A DNA stretch of 64,000 nucleotides from Thelephora terrestris (lineage: Eukaryota > Basidiomycota > Agaricomycetes > Thelephorales > Thelephoraceae): the NCBI GenBank assembly GCA_015956445.1, contig WIUZ02000010.1, positions 1,426,001 to 1,490,000 on the forward strand. The letters run 5' to 3'. A program made the translations under genes and the position numbers. Below, piece after piece: positions 43,762 to 55,329 of this stretch (the stretch's first letter is position 1; the number at the start of each line of letters is the position of its first letter). The notes under the pieces were generated by a model. The model was given only the letters and a program-made list of their open reading frames with translations. It had not been told where the DNA came from and did not search any database.

Positions 43762-45495
43762 TTAAGAGTCAAAGATGGCACCGTAGGCGGGGATGCCGCG
43801 GCTGGTAAGCCCGTAGACCAACTTCTGGGTTAGACCCGGGTTAGAGATAACCCCAACGGCCTCTGCATTGAACTCCTTGACCATCTTCAAAGTGAGCTTG
43901 ACCAAGTCCGGCTTTCCGTGTTTCCGAGTGTCTAACGCACGGGACGCATCAGTACCAGTGCAACTTCTCAGGGGTATCATATTCCCCACCGTAAAGAATT
44001 GCGTCGGGAGCATAACGCAAAATCTGATCTACAAATTCGTCTCCGAAAGTCTCGCGGACATTAGGGGAGGTCCAGAGCAAGCGGACTGGGATACGGCCCT
44101 CGAAGATTGTGTTAGCGCATGGACCAATACCGGAACCTGTGGCGACGAGGATCATGCGGCGGAACAAGGGGACGATCCTGAGAACACCATGCGTGGGAAT
44201 ACCACGGACCCAGAGTTTGGTGGGTGGGTTATCAATCACGTTAGAAGTCCAGTCGCCAGCGCGAGAAACGATGAGAGAGAACTCGTTCCTCTCGGGCTCG
44301 GGGATAGTGGCAAAGGCGTGCCATTCCTTAAGAGGAGAATGAGTGATCCTGATGGCCGTACCTGTGCCGGGGCGGGCTATCGCGTTGTGAGCAGCTGCCA
44401 CCACACACTCAAAAAAGTGGAAAACATACTGTAGTTAAAGTATAACCTAGTAGCATGCTTGGAGAGGGTAACAGCACGGACGTTGACCTTGCGGAGACGG
44501 AGCCAGGGAAGAATGATGGAGAAGGTGATGATGCATTGGAGCCAGAAAGCAGCGTTGTGCTTGCAAGCATGGGGGAGTTTCTCTCCGGGCACACGGTTAT
44601 CGTTGATGAAGAGAACGATTTGAGCCCAGACCAAGGCTAGAGAGGTCCATCCGAGAAAACGATGAGTAAAATCAAAGGAGTCGTGGAACTTGGCACGCAT
44701 AGCGGGGTAGGCAAACACAAGCAACACCAAAAGTAGACCCAGGATAACCCATGAGACAACGACGGTAGCAAGTGAGATCTGCACGTCATCAGTGGTGATT
44801 CGGCCAATTGTCAATGAAGGATACGCACAGGAGACAGCCCGTGGATGTATTCACGGGTCCCCATAGCCACGAAAAGAATCAGCCAGATAATACCCGAGAT
44901 ACCGCAGCCGGAGTGAACTGGATCAGGCGAATCAGCGCTGAGTGGAGTGTGAAGGATCGATCGATACTTACGGCCACCGATATGGAAGATACGAGCCGAA
45001 ATTCTCCTAATTATCAAAGGAGTGGACTGCGGCCAAGCCGTGAATATCTTGAACAGGATGTTGATAACATATTCTTGTCGCATAAGGACGGAGACGAAAA
45101 GGTTGGAGATGACAGCAAAAGCAATCTTTCCGGTGTTCGCCTGGTGTGTCGCAGTGAGACCAATGAAGACCGACATGTTGGCCGCAAAGGTTATGCCGAA
45201 AAGTCGTCGGTAGACCGAGAAGAACATATATCGCAGGTTACGAATGGGTTTGGAATGCGTCTTTTCGATGTACTCTTCGTCCAAGTAACCTTCCCAGTAG
45301 AAGCCCTTCTCCTTGACTCCAGCGATGTCAGATGAGCTGCTGGAGATCGTTGAGGGAATGGAAACAGTTGACTGCTTTAGGGAGAGATGCTTCTCGATAG
45401 GAAGCGGCTCATCGTTTCTGGTACGTTGATGAGAATAATGTGAAAACGAAGGTCAGGGTAACGCACGATCGAAATCCACCCTTATCGGTAGACAT
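43762..45495 (-). CDS. TmpA-like integral membrane flavoprotein, tandem copy B
   Basis: Close paralogue of the gene at 40497-42242 with the same exon structure. Start at 45495 (MSTDKGGFRS, intron about 45467-45421, NDEPLPIEKHLSLKQS). Then YWEGYLDEEYIEKTHSKPIRN, FFSVYRRLFGITFAANMSVFIGL, HSGCGISGIIWLILFVAMG and ISLATVVVSWVILGLLLVLLVFAY. It continues KFHDSFDFTHRFLGWTS, TGTAIRITHSPLKEWHAFATI, MILVATGSGIGPCANTI, VRLLWTSPNVRETFGDEF and the last exon ending SRGIPAYGAIFDS. Differences from copy A are mostly conservative substitutions and no stop is seen, so both copies look functional. It faces the adenylate-forming ligase gene across about 670 bp, which suggests shared or coordinated regulation. Confidence 0.85.
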
Positions 45496-46168
45496 TTGTG
45501 TGGATGAGCGGAAGGAATTAAGAGGAGTTATTAGAGGATAAGAAGACAGGTGAGAGAGGAGCTTGATCTTTTCGGGGCTGTCGTCCAATAGGTTTTATAG
45601 TGCTGACGGGACGAAAAAGGGCCCAACGAGGCGGCGCTCAAGTTGTTCCCGCGAGGTTCATGTTTGTTTTGGCCAAGTCCAAGTTCCTTTTCAATCGTGT
45701 CCAGGGAAGGGAACAACTATTAGGCGTGAGCGCGAGATGGCCGTCCGTCACGACACTGGCTAGATGCTAGATTGTTGGAGTTCTCCCCGGCCGCTGAGGT
45801 AAACAAGCTCCCAATGATCGACTTCATTCTGATCGGGACTATAATCATCCAATCGTAGTGAGTCCGCTTCGTTCGCGGTCCCCTATGCTCCGCACCAAGC
45901 ATCATATTAAGTCTCGGGAGAACTTTGCCATATCAGTGGTATGAAACACAGGTCTCAGATCAAAACCCCCCATGGAGTAACGCTGGGTGGGAACGAAAAC
46001 ACAACTTTGAACCTTCCTCAGCGAGCTTGACTCTTGGTCGTGCAGAAAGTGTGCCTTTATAAACTGTCTGGTTTGCTTGGATTTCTACACCAAACGACCC
46101 ACTCTTCCTCTAGTCTTGTCTGCTCTGTTCCACTCCAACCACTCTAATCTACCCACCCCATAATCACC
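45496..46168. promoter_or_regulatory. Divergent promoter region between TmpA-like B and the ligase
   Basis: About 670 bp separates the two start codons. The TmpA side is similar to the copy A promoter. Near the ligase, tttataaac (about 46055-46063) may be a TATA-like element, followed by a pyrimidine-rich leader with ccactct/ccaaccactct runs up to the ATG. The segment 45965-46050 has a partial copy at about 43395-43480. Confidence 0.5.
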
Positions 46169-48106
46169 ATGTCCCAGGAAATCATCCAGGAATTCGTCTC
46201 TCCCATTGGCACCGTCCCACACATTCCCTCCAACATGACTGTTGCCCAGTTCTTCCTCGACTATCAGCACCCAAGCCGACCTGTCCGCTCTGAGACCTCC
46301 CCGTGGCTCATTGACAATGACACGGACAAGTGCTACTGCCGCGAGGAGATCAGAACTCGCACCTACGCCCTTGCAAACGTTATGAAGGCTCGCTGGGATA
46401 TAGGCGACAACGACTGTGTCGCTTTCTTCACACCTAACCACGTCGAGTTCCCCATCACCGCCTGGGCCGCTCACAGGCTCGGCGCTATCGCGGCGGCCGC
46501 CAACCCAGCCTTTTCCGTCGACGAGCTGTTATACCAACTTAACACAACCAAGGCAAAGTTGCTTGTTGTTCACCGTTCCATCTTCAGCATCGGTCTGGAA
46601 GCTGCCAAACTTGCTGGTCTTTCTGAAGATAGGATTGTCATAATCCAAAGCGGCGACGAACCCGCCCCCGAAGGCTACCAGACTCTCGATGAACTCGCTG
46701 AAGAGGGCACCTGCTTGTACCCTGAGCCCCTCTTCAGTGAATCATTCCTGACTGAGGACGAAGCCAAGACCAAGATCGCTGTAGGCGTTATCATCGCAGA
46801 GTATCTTCATGTACACTAAAGCACCCCCTCACACAGTTCTACAACTTCTCTTCTGGAACCACCGGGAAATCCAAGGCCGTCGCCATCTCGCACTACATGG
46901 TCGTCGCCACAATACTGATGTGCGCCGCCAACTACCAAATCGGTAACCCTGACGTGCCACAGAGGTTCCAGCCAGGTGATGTGGCAATGAACAGTAAGCT
47001 TCCGTTATCTCCTGCACCAGTGTATCCTTCACTGATCGGCGATTTGTACCTAACCCCCCAGCCTTGCCCCTTTATCGTTAGTGTACACCCTCCCTCAGTG
47101 AATCACCTCATGCTCACGTTCTCCTTTAGACATCTACGGGATGTTCTACAACCTGCTCTTCCAGTTGTACTGCGGAAGCTCAGTCGTCGTCATGTCCAAG
47201 TTCAGCTTCACCGGTATGCTCCAAAGCATCGTCAAACACAAGATCAGCAACCTCTTCCTCGTCCCACCGATCGCCGTCATGCTCTGCCAACGTCCCGAGG
47301 CGAGGAAATTCGATCTCTCAAGTCTTCGCACCATCATGAGCAGCGCCGCTCCTCTCTCCATCGAACGGTTCAAGCAACTCAGTGCCCTCCTCCCTCAAGC
47401 CACCATCTTCCAGTGCTACGGTATGACCGAAGCTGGTGTGATCAGCATGGAGAACAACGGCGAGCAGCGCGAAAAACCTAGCGTCTCCGCTGGCGTTCTC
47501 TTGCCAGGTATTGTTGCTCGTGTCCAAAGGGCAGACGGTACCTACGCCGGCTTCAACGAGCCCGGTGAGCTGATCGTCAAGACCCATTCGATGGCTTCTG
47601 GTTACAGCAACAACGAGGCGGCCACCAAGGAAACCTTCGTCGACGGATGGGTTCGCTCCGGCGACGAGGTCACCATCAACGAGAACATGGAAATCTTCAT
47701 CGTCGATCGTCTCAAGGAGATGTTGAAAGTCCGCGGTTTCCAAGTCGCTCCCGCCGAGATGGAGGCCCACCTGAGCGAACACCCCTTCGTTTCTGAAGTC
47801 TGCGTCGTCGGTATCCCCCACGAGTTCCATGGAGAGTTGCCATTCGCATTCATCGTCCCAGAGAAGAAGGCCGCTGCTCTCATTGCCAAATACCCCGAGG
47901 AAGAGGCTAAACTGAAGGACATCCTCGCCAAGCACGTCACCGACCACAAGGTTCCCTACAAGGCCCTCTCCGGTGGTATCGAGTTCGTCGAGAGCGTTCC
48001 CAGGGCCGAGTCTGGAAAGCTCCTCCGCCGTGTCGCTCGTGACAATGCGAAGAGGCTTCTCGCAGAGAACGCTGATCAGACCCCCGCCAAGCACGTCGCT
48101 GCCTGA
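46169..48106 (+). CDS. Adenylate-forming acyl-CoA ligase, 4-coumarate-CoA-ligase-like
   Basis: ANL-superfamily enzyme that activates a carboxylic acid with ATP and usually passes it to CoA. Exons 46169-46780, 46837-46993 and 47130-48106 encode about 580 residues, the usual length. Motifs: YNFSSGTTGKSKAVAISH (P-loop A3), QCYGMTEAG (A5), GWVRSGDEV (A7), FIVDRLKEMLKVRGFQVAPAEME (A8 hinge region) and PRAESGKLLRR, containing the A10 catalytic Lys. N-terminal features include CVAFFTPNHVEFPITAWAAHRLGAI. The C-terminus HVAA is not a peroxisomal PTS1, so it is probably cytosolic. Substrate cannot be read from sequence; an aryl or medium-chain acid is likely for this subgroup. It is divergent from the TmpA-like tandem pair, and the two families also occur fused in some ascomycetes. 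Confidence 0.9.
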
Positions 48107-48451
48107 TTCATATCTTTCGATTCCTTTTCGCTGTGTTGGAACAGGTTTTCCACTTTGCAGCCCGACACTTCCATTTTTGTCGATACGATGATTGTTGTAA
48201 CAACTAGACGATGACACTCAGCGCTAGCATACGCCGTGGTTTGGATGATACGATCCTTTGTACAATCTATGATTCATGCGATGAGCTTTACGTGAGTTCT
48301 GGGAGACATGGACTGGATGCAAAACATTGTGTACAGAAGATGGAATCTGGATGGACAGCGACCTTAGCCAAATCTCTGCCTCTCAATGATAGATTTTTGT
48401 CGTGAATCCCGGGAAACCCTCCTGTAAAATTTACAAAGACAAGGTTCAGCA
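48107..48451. other. Short convergent 3' region between ligase and RAD50
   Basis: The 3' UTRs of the two convergent genes. No additional feature seen. Confidence 0.5.
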
Positions 48452-51400
48452 TTAGGTATGGAAAAACTTTCGACCTGCGTACCAGTAATAATCCATAACA
48501 TCACCCTGCCCTAACTTCCTCAAGAAGTTCTCGTCGTGAGTGATGATGATAAGCTGGAAGTTGGCATGGTTCTTCCGCTCATTAATAATACTATACAAGA
48601 CCGTCAGCCCTGCATGGCAGGTTCATGATGATGTGACAGTGAACTTACTCTACGAGACTTGCTGCCAGGGCGTCGATATTCTCGGTGTCGAGTGCGTTGG
48701 TGGGTTCGTCGAGAGCGAGGATACCACAGTTCTGACCAAACGAATCCGCCAGGGCCAGTCGGATGATGATAGAAGCCAACATCTTTTGGCCAGCCGAACA
48801 CCGCCCACGCATGTCCATCTCAACTTGGTCCTTCGCCATAACCACCTGCCAGCCATCAGCTCATGTAGTGGTCGGCGGAGCAGGTGTACTTACTCGATAA
48901 TTGTAAGACCTTTTACTGGCTCCACCCTCAACGTCAGAACGGATCCGGATCCCGTCAATATCTGGGATCGAAGTGTTAAGGGAACCATCCATAACGTGCA
49001 GAGGTTACAGACCTGTGCCTTGGTACGTCTTGTTCCAGAGATGCTTCATGGTATCATTTACCTCCTCCATCTTCAACGAATGGTACTTCATGATCGCGCT
49101 AGTGTAGTCTCGTGAGCTCTGGCATCCAAACGAAAAGTCCCATTCCCATACTTGTCCAGCGCCTTAGCGTACTTCTCGAGGTCATTATTTGCCATGTCAG
49201 ACATCTACGGGCGACGAGTACTGGCCTGAGATTGCATCGGATTAGCTCAGAAGTACCCACCTTAACTTTGATCAGCTGGTCCTTATACCGCTTATTGACG
49301 TTCTCAAACTCTGCAAGGTCGTATTCCAGCGTCTGCACCTGATCTTTGAGCGAGCTCAGTTCTCCCCCAATATGAGCGTACTGGGGACCGCGAGTGGTTA
49401 AATTTTTCATGAAAAGCTTAGAGATTAAACCGTGCGTACCTGGGATTGCATCTCCGTCTCCCTTTGTTTCTCCAGGTTGTACTTGACATCGAATTGTCTC
49501 CTCGCCTTCGCTGCCTCCTCCATATCCATTGCATCGATCTCCGCTTGCGTAACTTCAATCTCCTTGGCCAACTTCCGTACCCGGATATTCTCCCGGAGAT
49601 TTGTCATGGAAGCGTTGCTCTCGTTGACCTCTTTGTCGATTATTGCAACGGTATCTCGGGTGGATTCGATGTCCTTCGCAAGTTCGCTGATGCTGGATTC
49701 ATGCTCGGTGATACGGTGTTCGCATTCTTTGAGCTGGCGACTCCGTTTCTCCCGGATGTACCTTTGTACGGGCACAAGAGTGAGCCGTAGTAAGCAGAAG
49801 TCATGATTCCCATACATACCTATCGACCAGCTTATTGACGCCATCCAGCCGGTCAACGCTCATGTTCAACTCCTGCGACGTGCGTTGGGCTTCAGAGATC
49901 CTCCCAGTCAACTCCGCATCCGCTTGCTGATACTCTTCATCGAGTTTCTTGATCGGGGCTTGGGCGGCCTCAATCTTAGAATCGATTTCCTAAGGTAGGC
50001 GAGGTTCAGCGAGGGGGCGAGTAACGGAGATGAGTCAAGTGCTTACCTTGAAGTTCTGGGAAGCTGTGGCAACTTCCGCCTTCATATCCTCGGCCTGCCT
50101 CTCGAGCATAGCTCGGTCCTTGACCTGACTTTGGAGGTTGACCTCGCGGAGCTGCATATCACCGAAATCTTTCTCGTGGGTCCTCAGGGCATTGTGAGCC
50201 ATCTCTTTCTCAGTTTGGAGCGTCTGACGTTCACGTTCATTGGATCGACTACGCCCTACGATCAGCACAACAGATATGGTGATCCAAGAAGCGAAAAGGT
50301 ACGTACAGATTGGCGGTCACCTCGTTCAGTTGGTTTTGGACGTCGTCGGCAGTCCTCGAAGATCCAGTTGCCTCAAGATCTGTTTCGAGATTCTTCACCT
50401 CTTGGCTGATTCTTTCGATGTCCTTGGTGGCCTTCGATACATTGGCAGAGTGATTTTTCATCGACGCTAGGTCCTTTAATTCCCTCTTGACATCGTTAAG
50501 CTTGGCCAATGCCTGCAAAAGGACATACGAAAGTATTTAGTAATCGAAACGAGCGGCTGGTCCGGAAACAAAACGTACGCACATTGTTGGCGGCGTCGGT
50601 GAGCAAGGGGATTTCCTTCTGTTTCTCCTTGATGGACTGCTCCAGTTCCGGAATCTCACGCGCCACCAGTTTGTTCCTCGCGGCTTCAACGGGCAGAAGT
50701 TTCTGTACGTCCGTGAGTTCCATTTGCCACTCCTTAAGTTCCTCCTGCTCCTGTTTGATCCTCTCAGGAGAAGTCCGTTTCATTTGCTCTTGGAGCTGGT
50801 TGGAAAGAGGGAAGTGAGCGTTAAGTTCATTGGTAAGCAAGGGACACTTGCGTAGTTCTCAAAGACGACCATCTCCTCAGTGTTCAGGTGGCGATTGCAA
50901 GCCGTACAGGTTTTCTTGGTCTTGCCTGTCCGCAGAAGAGTCTCGTAGATCTGACTCGCACCGATAATGGCGCCAGAGTCCCTGCGTGACGGCGTGGAGT
51001 GAGTGCTGATAAGGCTACAGGGGTTACAAGGCATACCTTCCACGCTGATTGACTTCCTCGTTCGCTACTTGGCATGCTGCTTCCACAGTAGAGTTGGACC
51101 CATAAAGCTCCTCCTTGATTCCTTGTTTGATCTTCTTTTCCAGGGCTATCGACAGGTCAACTCTGGTGGGGCAATGTAGTGAGCGACGCAAACCTTGGAC
51201 TTCCTCTTTCTTCAGCTTCAACTGAGCCTTCATGTTTGTGAGCGTGGTCTCTACCTGTTGAAGGCTCTTGGTAGCTTCGGTGTGGGCGGCATCAAGATTT
51301 TCGTGCTCCCGCTCTTTCTCTCTGTCAAAATTCCGTGAACGAGATTAGAAGAGCGCAGGAGTACACCTTCGCAGGTATGACTTACGTCGAAACACGCTCC

Positions 51401-53532
51401 AGCTCCCTCTCCATTGTTTCAGCCTTCGCATCTTTACCCACGAGTTTGCGGAATTTTTGGTTGTTCACATCCAAGCTGAGCAAGATTCGGTCAGATAGAC
51501 GAGACGAGGAGACCCCCTGGAACCCACATATTCTGTATTTCGTTTTTCTTGCTCTTCATTTCCGCCCTCTTGAGATCCAACCTGGCTCTCGAATCCGCCT
51601 GCAAACTCAAGGTTCTAATCTCTGCATTCAGATCCTCCCTCCGATCCTCCAACGCCCTCGCTTTGCTACTTTTCTCGGAAATTCTTTCGTCAAAATTCGC
51701 GTCTTTGATTTCCTGTCGAGCTCTGTCAAGGCGGCGTTTCTTCTCTTCGATGTCGCCTCGTAGGGTCCGGATGTCGGTATTGAGAGAGGATGTCTGGTCA
51801 AGGGAGGATTCTGCGGAAGTTATTTTGGAGCGGAGGGTTGCCTATGGGACCCAGAGTCAATGTAAACAGCACGTATCGAAGGACTATAGGGGAGGTCAGG
51901 GTCCTCACAATCTGGCTCTTCATTGAAGACTTCTGTTGTTTCAACGCTTCCAACTCCGAGTTCAGCTTCCTGGCCGTGACATTGTACTCATCCATCCTAG
52001 CGCGGCTTTCGGTCTGTGGTGGCGTCAGTGTCTTTCAGACGTGAACTGAAAGCGTAACATGACCTGCAGTCGTTCAGTTTCGGCATTCTGACTCCGTTGC
52101 AGATCACCAAGCCGGGAGAGGAACTCGAGCACTTTCTCTCTCTCAAGAGGCGAGTGGTCATAACCCTTTAGATGGTGTTTTGCTCCAATGGAACGGATGA
52201 GGGTTTCGCGTTCTTCTATCCGACGTGATTGTGCCTGGACGTCATGAACTCAATACAAACCGACGAATAGGGGGGTCATGAGCATCAAATCACCGTCTCT
52301 TCCGCTTTGAGGCTACCGTGTTCGTTCACCGACTCCATGTGGGACTTTCGGACGCCGACCAATTCGTCCTCAAGATCTTGGAGATGGCCCGCCTCAGATC
52401 TTCGCTTCTCCTTTCGTTCAGCAATGTGCTTATCGAAGTTACTCAACCGTTGAACGATTTCTTCGTCGGTACCTGTAATGACGAGTGGTCAACTGGGTGA
52501 AAGGAAGCTCCACTATGCACGCCGGACCTGCGACCACCTGGAGATTCTCCCTTGCACTTGCAAGGTCTTCCTCATACCTCGACTTCTTCTCTTGCAAACT
52601 CTCAAGCTTCAGGTACATCTCTCGGAACTTTGTGCCTTGCTCGTAGAACCTTTTGTTTGCTTGAACGAGTTCATCGTATTCGCGTTTGACCTCTTCATAC
52701 TCCAACTCCTTGGTCGTGATCGTCGAGTTGAGATCCGAAATGCGCTTCACAAGCTTGTCAGAGTGAGCCTTCTCGCGAGAGAGGGATTCGAGGCGTTCCT
52801 GCTCGGCCTTGAGCTCAGCGACTCGGTCTTTACGTAGGGACTTGATCGCATCGAGTGCTTTGGTATACCTATGACTCGTCAGCAAATGAATGCACGAAAA
52901 TAGTCCGATACTCTCACTTGGTGGCCTCGAAGATGTCGTCGAATTTCTTCTTGAGAGCGGAAGGTTCAGCCAGAGGCCAATACGAATCTTCCTGATGGCA
53001 GAATATCACGTTCTCTAGCACAGCCTTGGAAACCCCGAGCAGATGTGGAATTTCCGCGTCCATCTCTGCACACTTTGTGGAAATAACCCCCCGCTAGAAG
53101 CAAGCCCATTCAGCAAACCCAAGGAGAGTCACGGGCAAGCCAGCTGACCTTGCCACTCTTCTCGCCATCGTTCGCGTTCGCTAGGATACTCTCCAGGGTC
53201 TTCATCGTCAACGCGCCTCCCTTCTTCACCGTGACGCTCAGGTTCCTCACTGCGAGCATTCGCTTCCCACTCCCCGTGTTAAATCTCAGTTTGACCTGTG
53301 CCTTGACCTCCTTCTCGTTGGCCATCTTGGGGTCGTGAACAAACGCTCCACCTCGAGTATTCGGAGGCTGGTCACCGGTGGTGGCATACTTAAGACATTC
53401 GATAATAGTGGTCTTGCCGCTGCCGTTGTGCCCAACGATCACAGTCACCGGGGAAAAGAATTCGATAACAGATATCTGCTTGTCGTCAAACGACCGAATG
53501 CCCCGAATTGCAAGCTTGTTCAGTGTAGCCAT
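48452..53532 (-). CDS. RAD50: DNA double-strand-break repair ATPase RAD50
   Basis: SMC-like ATPase of the Mre11-Rad50-Nbs1/Xrs2 complex (break sensing, end resection, telomere maintenance). Start at 53532: [19 protein letters not shown], Walker [10 protein letters not shown] (about residues 34-42), then [27 protein letters not shown]. Long heptad-rich coiled coils fill about 52.9-49.1 kb. The zinc hook TCTACNRHL (CxxC) lies near 50895-50925, in the middle as expected. The C-terminal lobe has the ABC signature and Walker B/D-loop: [20 protein letters not shown] and [15 protein letters not shown] (about 48790-48690). The last exon is [29 protein letters not shown] with the stop at 48452. Roughly twenty short introns interrupt it. 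Length (about 1,300 codons) fits the family. The start lies about 160 bp from the divergent SMYD-like gene. Confidence 0.95.
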
Positions 53533-53695
53533 TGTCCACCGGAGGAAAGGTGACGACGCGGTCGAGGCGAGTCGCGAAGAGTCGCGAGGGCAAGGATTAA
53601 TGAGGTCACATCACGTGCATGGCGAATCACCTTAACCTTCATCATGGCCACAAACGCGTTCAGTCGCAGAGCCGGAGATATCCCACACTCCTATC

Positions 53696-55197
53696 ATGAA
53701 CCCCATCGATATTCCCGATACCCTCAGGCTCGTTGACCATCCCATCGCGAGAAACACGGCGGTGGCGACGCGAAACCTTCCGATCGGCTCTGTAGTCCTT
53801 ACGGAACCTGTTCTAACCTCCGTCCTGTTTCCCGATAAAACAGGTAGCCGATGCGATTATTGCCATCGCAGCGATCACACCGAGCCAGAGTTGAGGATTC
53901 GCAAATGCACTGGATGCGAAGTCCAATGGTACTGTGATGAACAATGTACGTCAGGCTCCGCTTCAATCAAGGTGCATCTGAACATGGATACGGTTCACAG
54001 GTCAAAAGCTCCATTGGGATAGTAGTCATAGGCTAGTTTGCAAGGCCTACCTCGATTTTGTCATGTCCAGAGTCTACTTGGCTCTCTCGGACGACCAGAT
54101 GATGGATTGCCTAGTTTTGTCGCAACTGGTCGCGGAGATCACGCTTCGTCGACCAGAGTCCGCGACGGCCATTCTCACTTTCGAAAGTTTGTTACCCTCC
54201 CCTCATGAGTTGGAAGCGATCCCGGTGATCCCAATGAGGAGAGATCCTCCCCCTCTATCTCGGATCGCTGCGCTTTATCAGCGATTCCCAAACAATAATC
54301 ACGTCATTCAAATCCATTTGAGACCCATAGGAGTTGCCATCCTGCCCCTTACGAGCCGCCTTTTGAATCACTCCTGCTCCCCGAACGCGGTGTTGAGGTA
54401 CATCCTATCTGCGTCACAGAAGCCTCGGGCGGAGGTGGTGACTATCCGTGAAATAGCCGAGGGTGATGAGGTTAGATTATCGTCACTTCATCGACGATAA
54501 GGACGTCTCTTCACAAATAATTACCTCCCTAGGTGTCGATCCCGTATCTCGACCCCGCGATATCCTACCCAGAGCGACAAAGCCGACTCAAAGACATCTA
54601 CGGCTTCGAATGCTCATGCAAATTGTGCACGATTCAATTGCCTATGAATATCCGCTCGATCGCTGGATCCGAGGTCCTGGGCCTTGTCAACGCACTTGAG
54701 CCTGCATTGCACCAGTTCGCATTCGGGGAGGGGATCACGGCCGATTTCCAATTGCCCGAAGAGCAGTTGTGTGTAAGGCTACCTGAGGACTTCCGGCTAT
54801 TGATGGACGACCCCGTCCTTTCTGTCCTCACGACGAGTTTCAGCATTGCATCCGACGAAGGTCCCTTCGAGATGGCTATGTCCACTGGGAAAACCATCTT
54901 TGCGATCTACTTGTGCATCTACCCACCTTGTTATCCCCAGATAGGTCCGTGAGCCGGTTGCAAATTTTCCTCTGCTGACTCTTTTAACTAGGCTTTCATC
55001 TGCTCGAGATGGCGAAGGTCGCGTGGAACGAGTACACGAAGGAGAACAAGCGGGGCGATGTCGAAACGGCCAATACCTATCTCACGATCGCGCGAAGGAT
55101 ACTTGACGTGTATGGAAGGGAGGGGGATAGTGGCGGGCCGCTGGATGAGGTGAATGAACTGTTGGAGTTGATCAGAACTAGCGAGGAACAAGAATAA
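53696..55197 (+). CDS. SMYD-type SET and MYND domain protein
   Basis: Putative lysine methyltransferase of the SMYD group. The N-terminal SET half begins DTLRLVDHPIARNTAVATRNLPIGSVV. The split MYND zinc finger CDYCHRSD..IRKCTGCEVQWYCDEQ is joined by an intron (about 53949-54001) to CQKLHWDSSHRLVCKAYL, giving a complete Cys/His set. The SET core LLNHSCSPNAVLRY is at about 54365-54405, followed by IREIAEGDE and, after an intron, VSIPYLDPAISYPERQSRLKDIYGF, with the post-SET cysteines CSCKLC at about 54615. The C-terminal helical TPR-like region ends FHLLEMAKVAWNEYTKEN..TYLTIARRILDVYG..EEQE at 55197. It shares a short divergent promoter with RAD50. Confidence 0.88.
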
Positions 55198-55329
55198 GGT
55201 TTCTAGGAGAGGTGTTGAACGTGAGAAAGTGTTTCCCCATACGTCATAAACAATCAGTATCGCGGTGTGTTCCTTCAGTTGCAACAACCAAAACCTGAGT
55301 GTCGCGCGCACTGGCCGCAGATTACAAAT

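Noticed and set aside
47318-48217. 299-codon minus-strand ORF opposite the ligase
   Set aside because: Antisense shadow of the GC-rich ligase exon, which has all ANL motifs on the plus strand.
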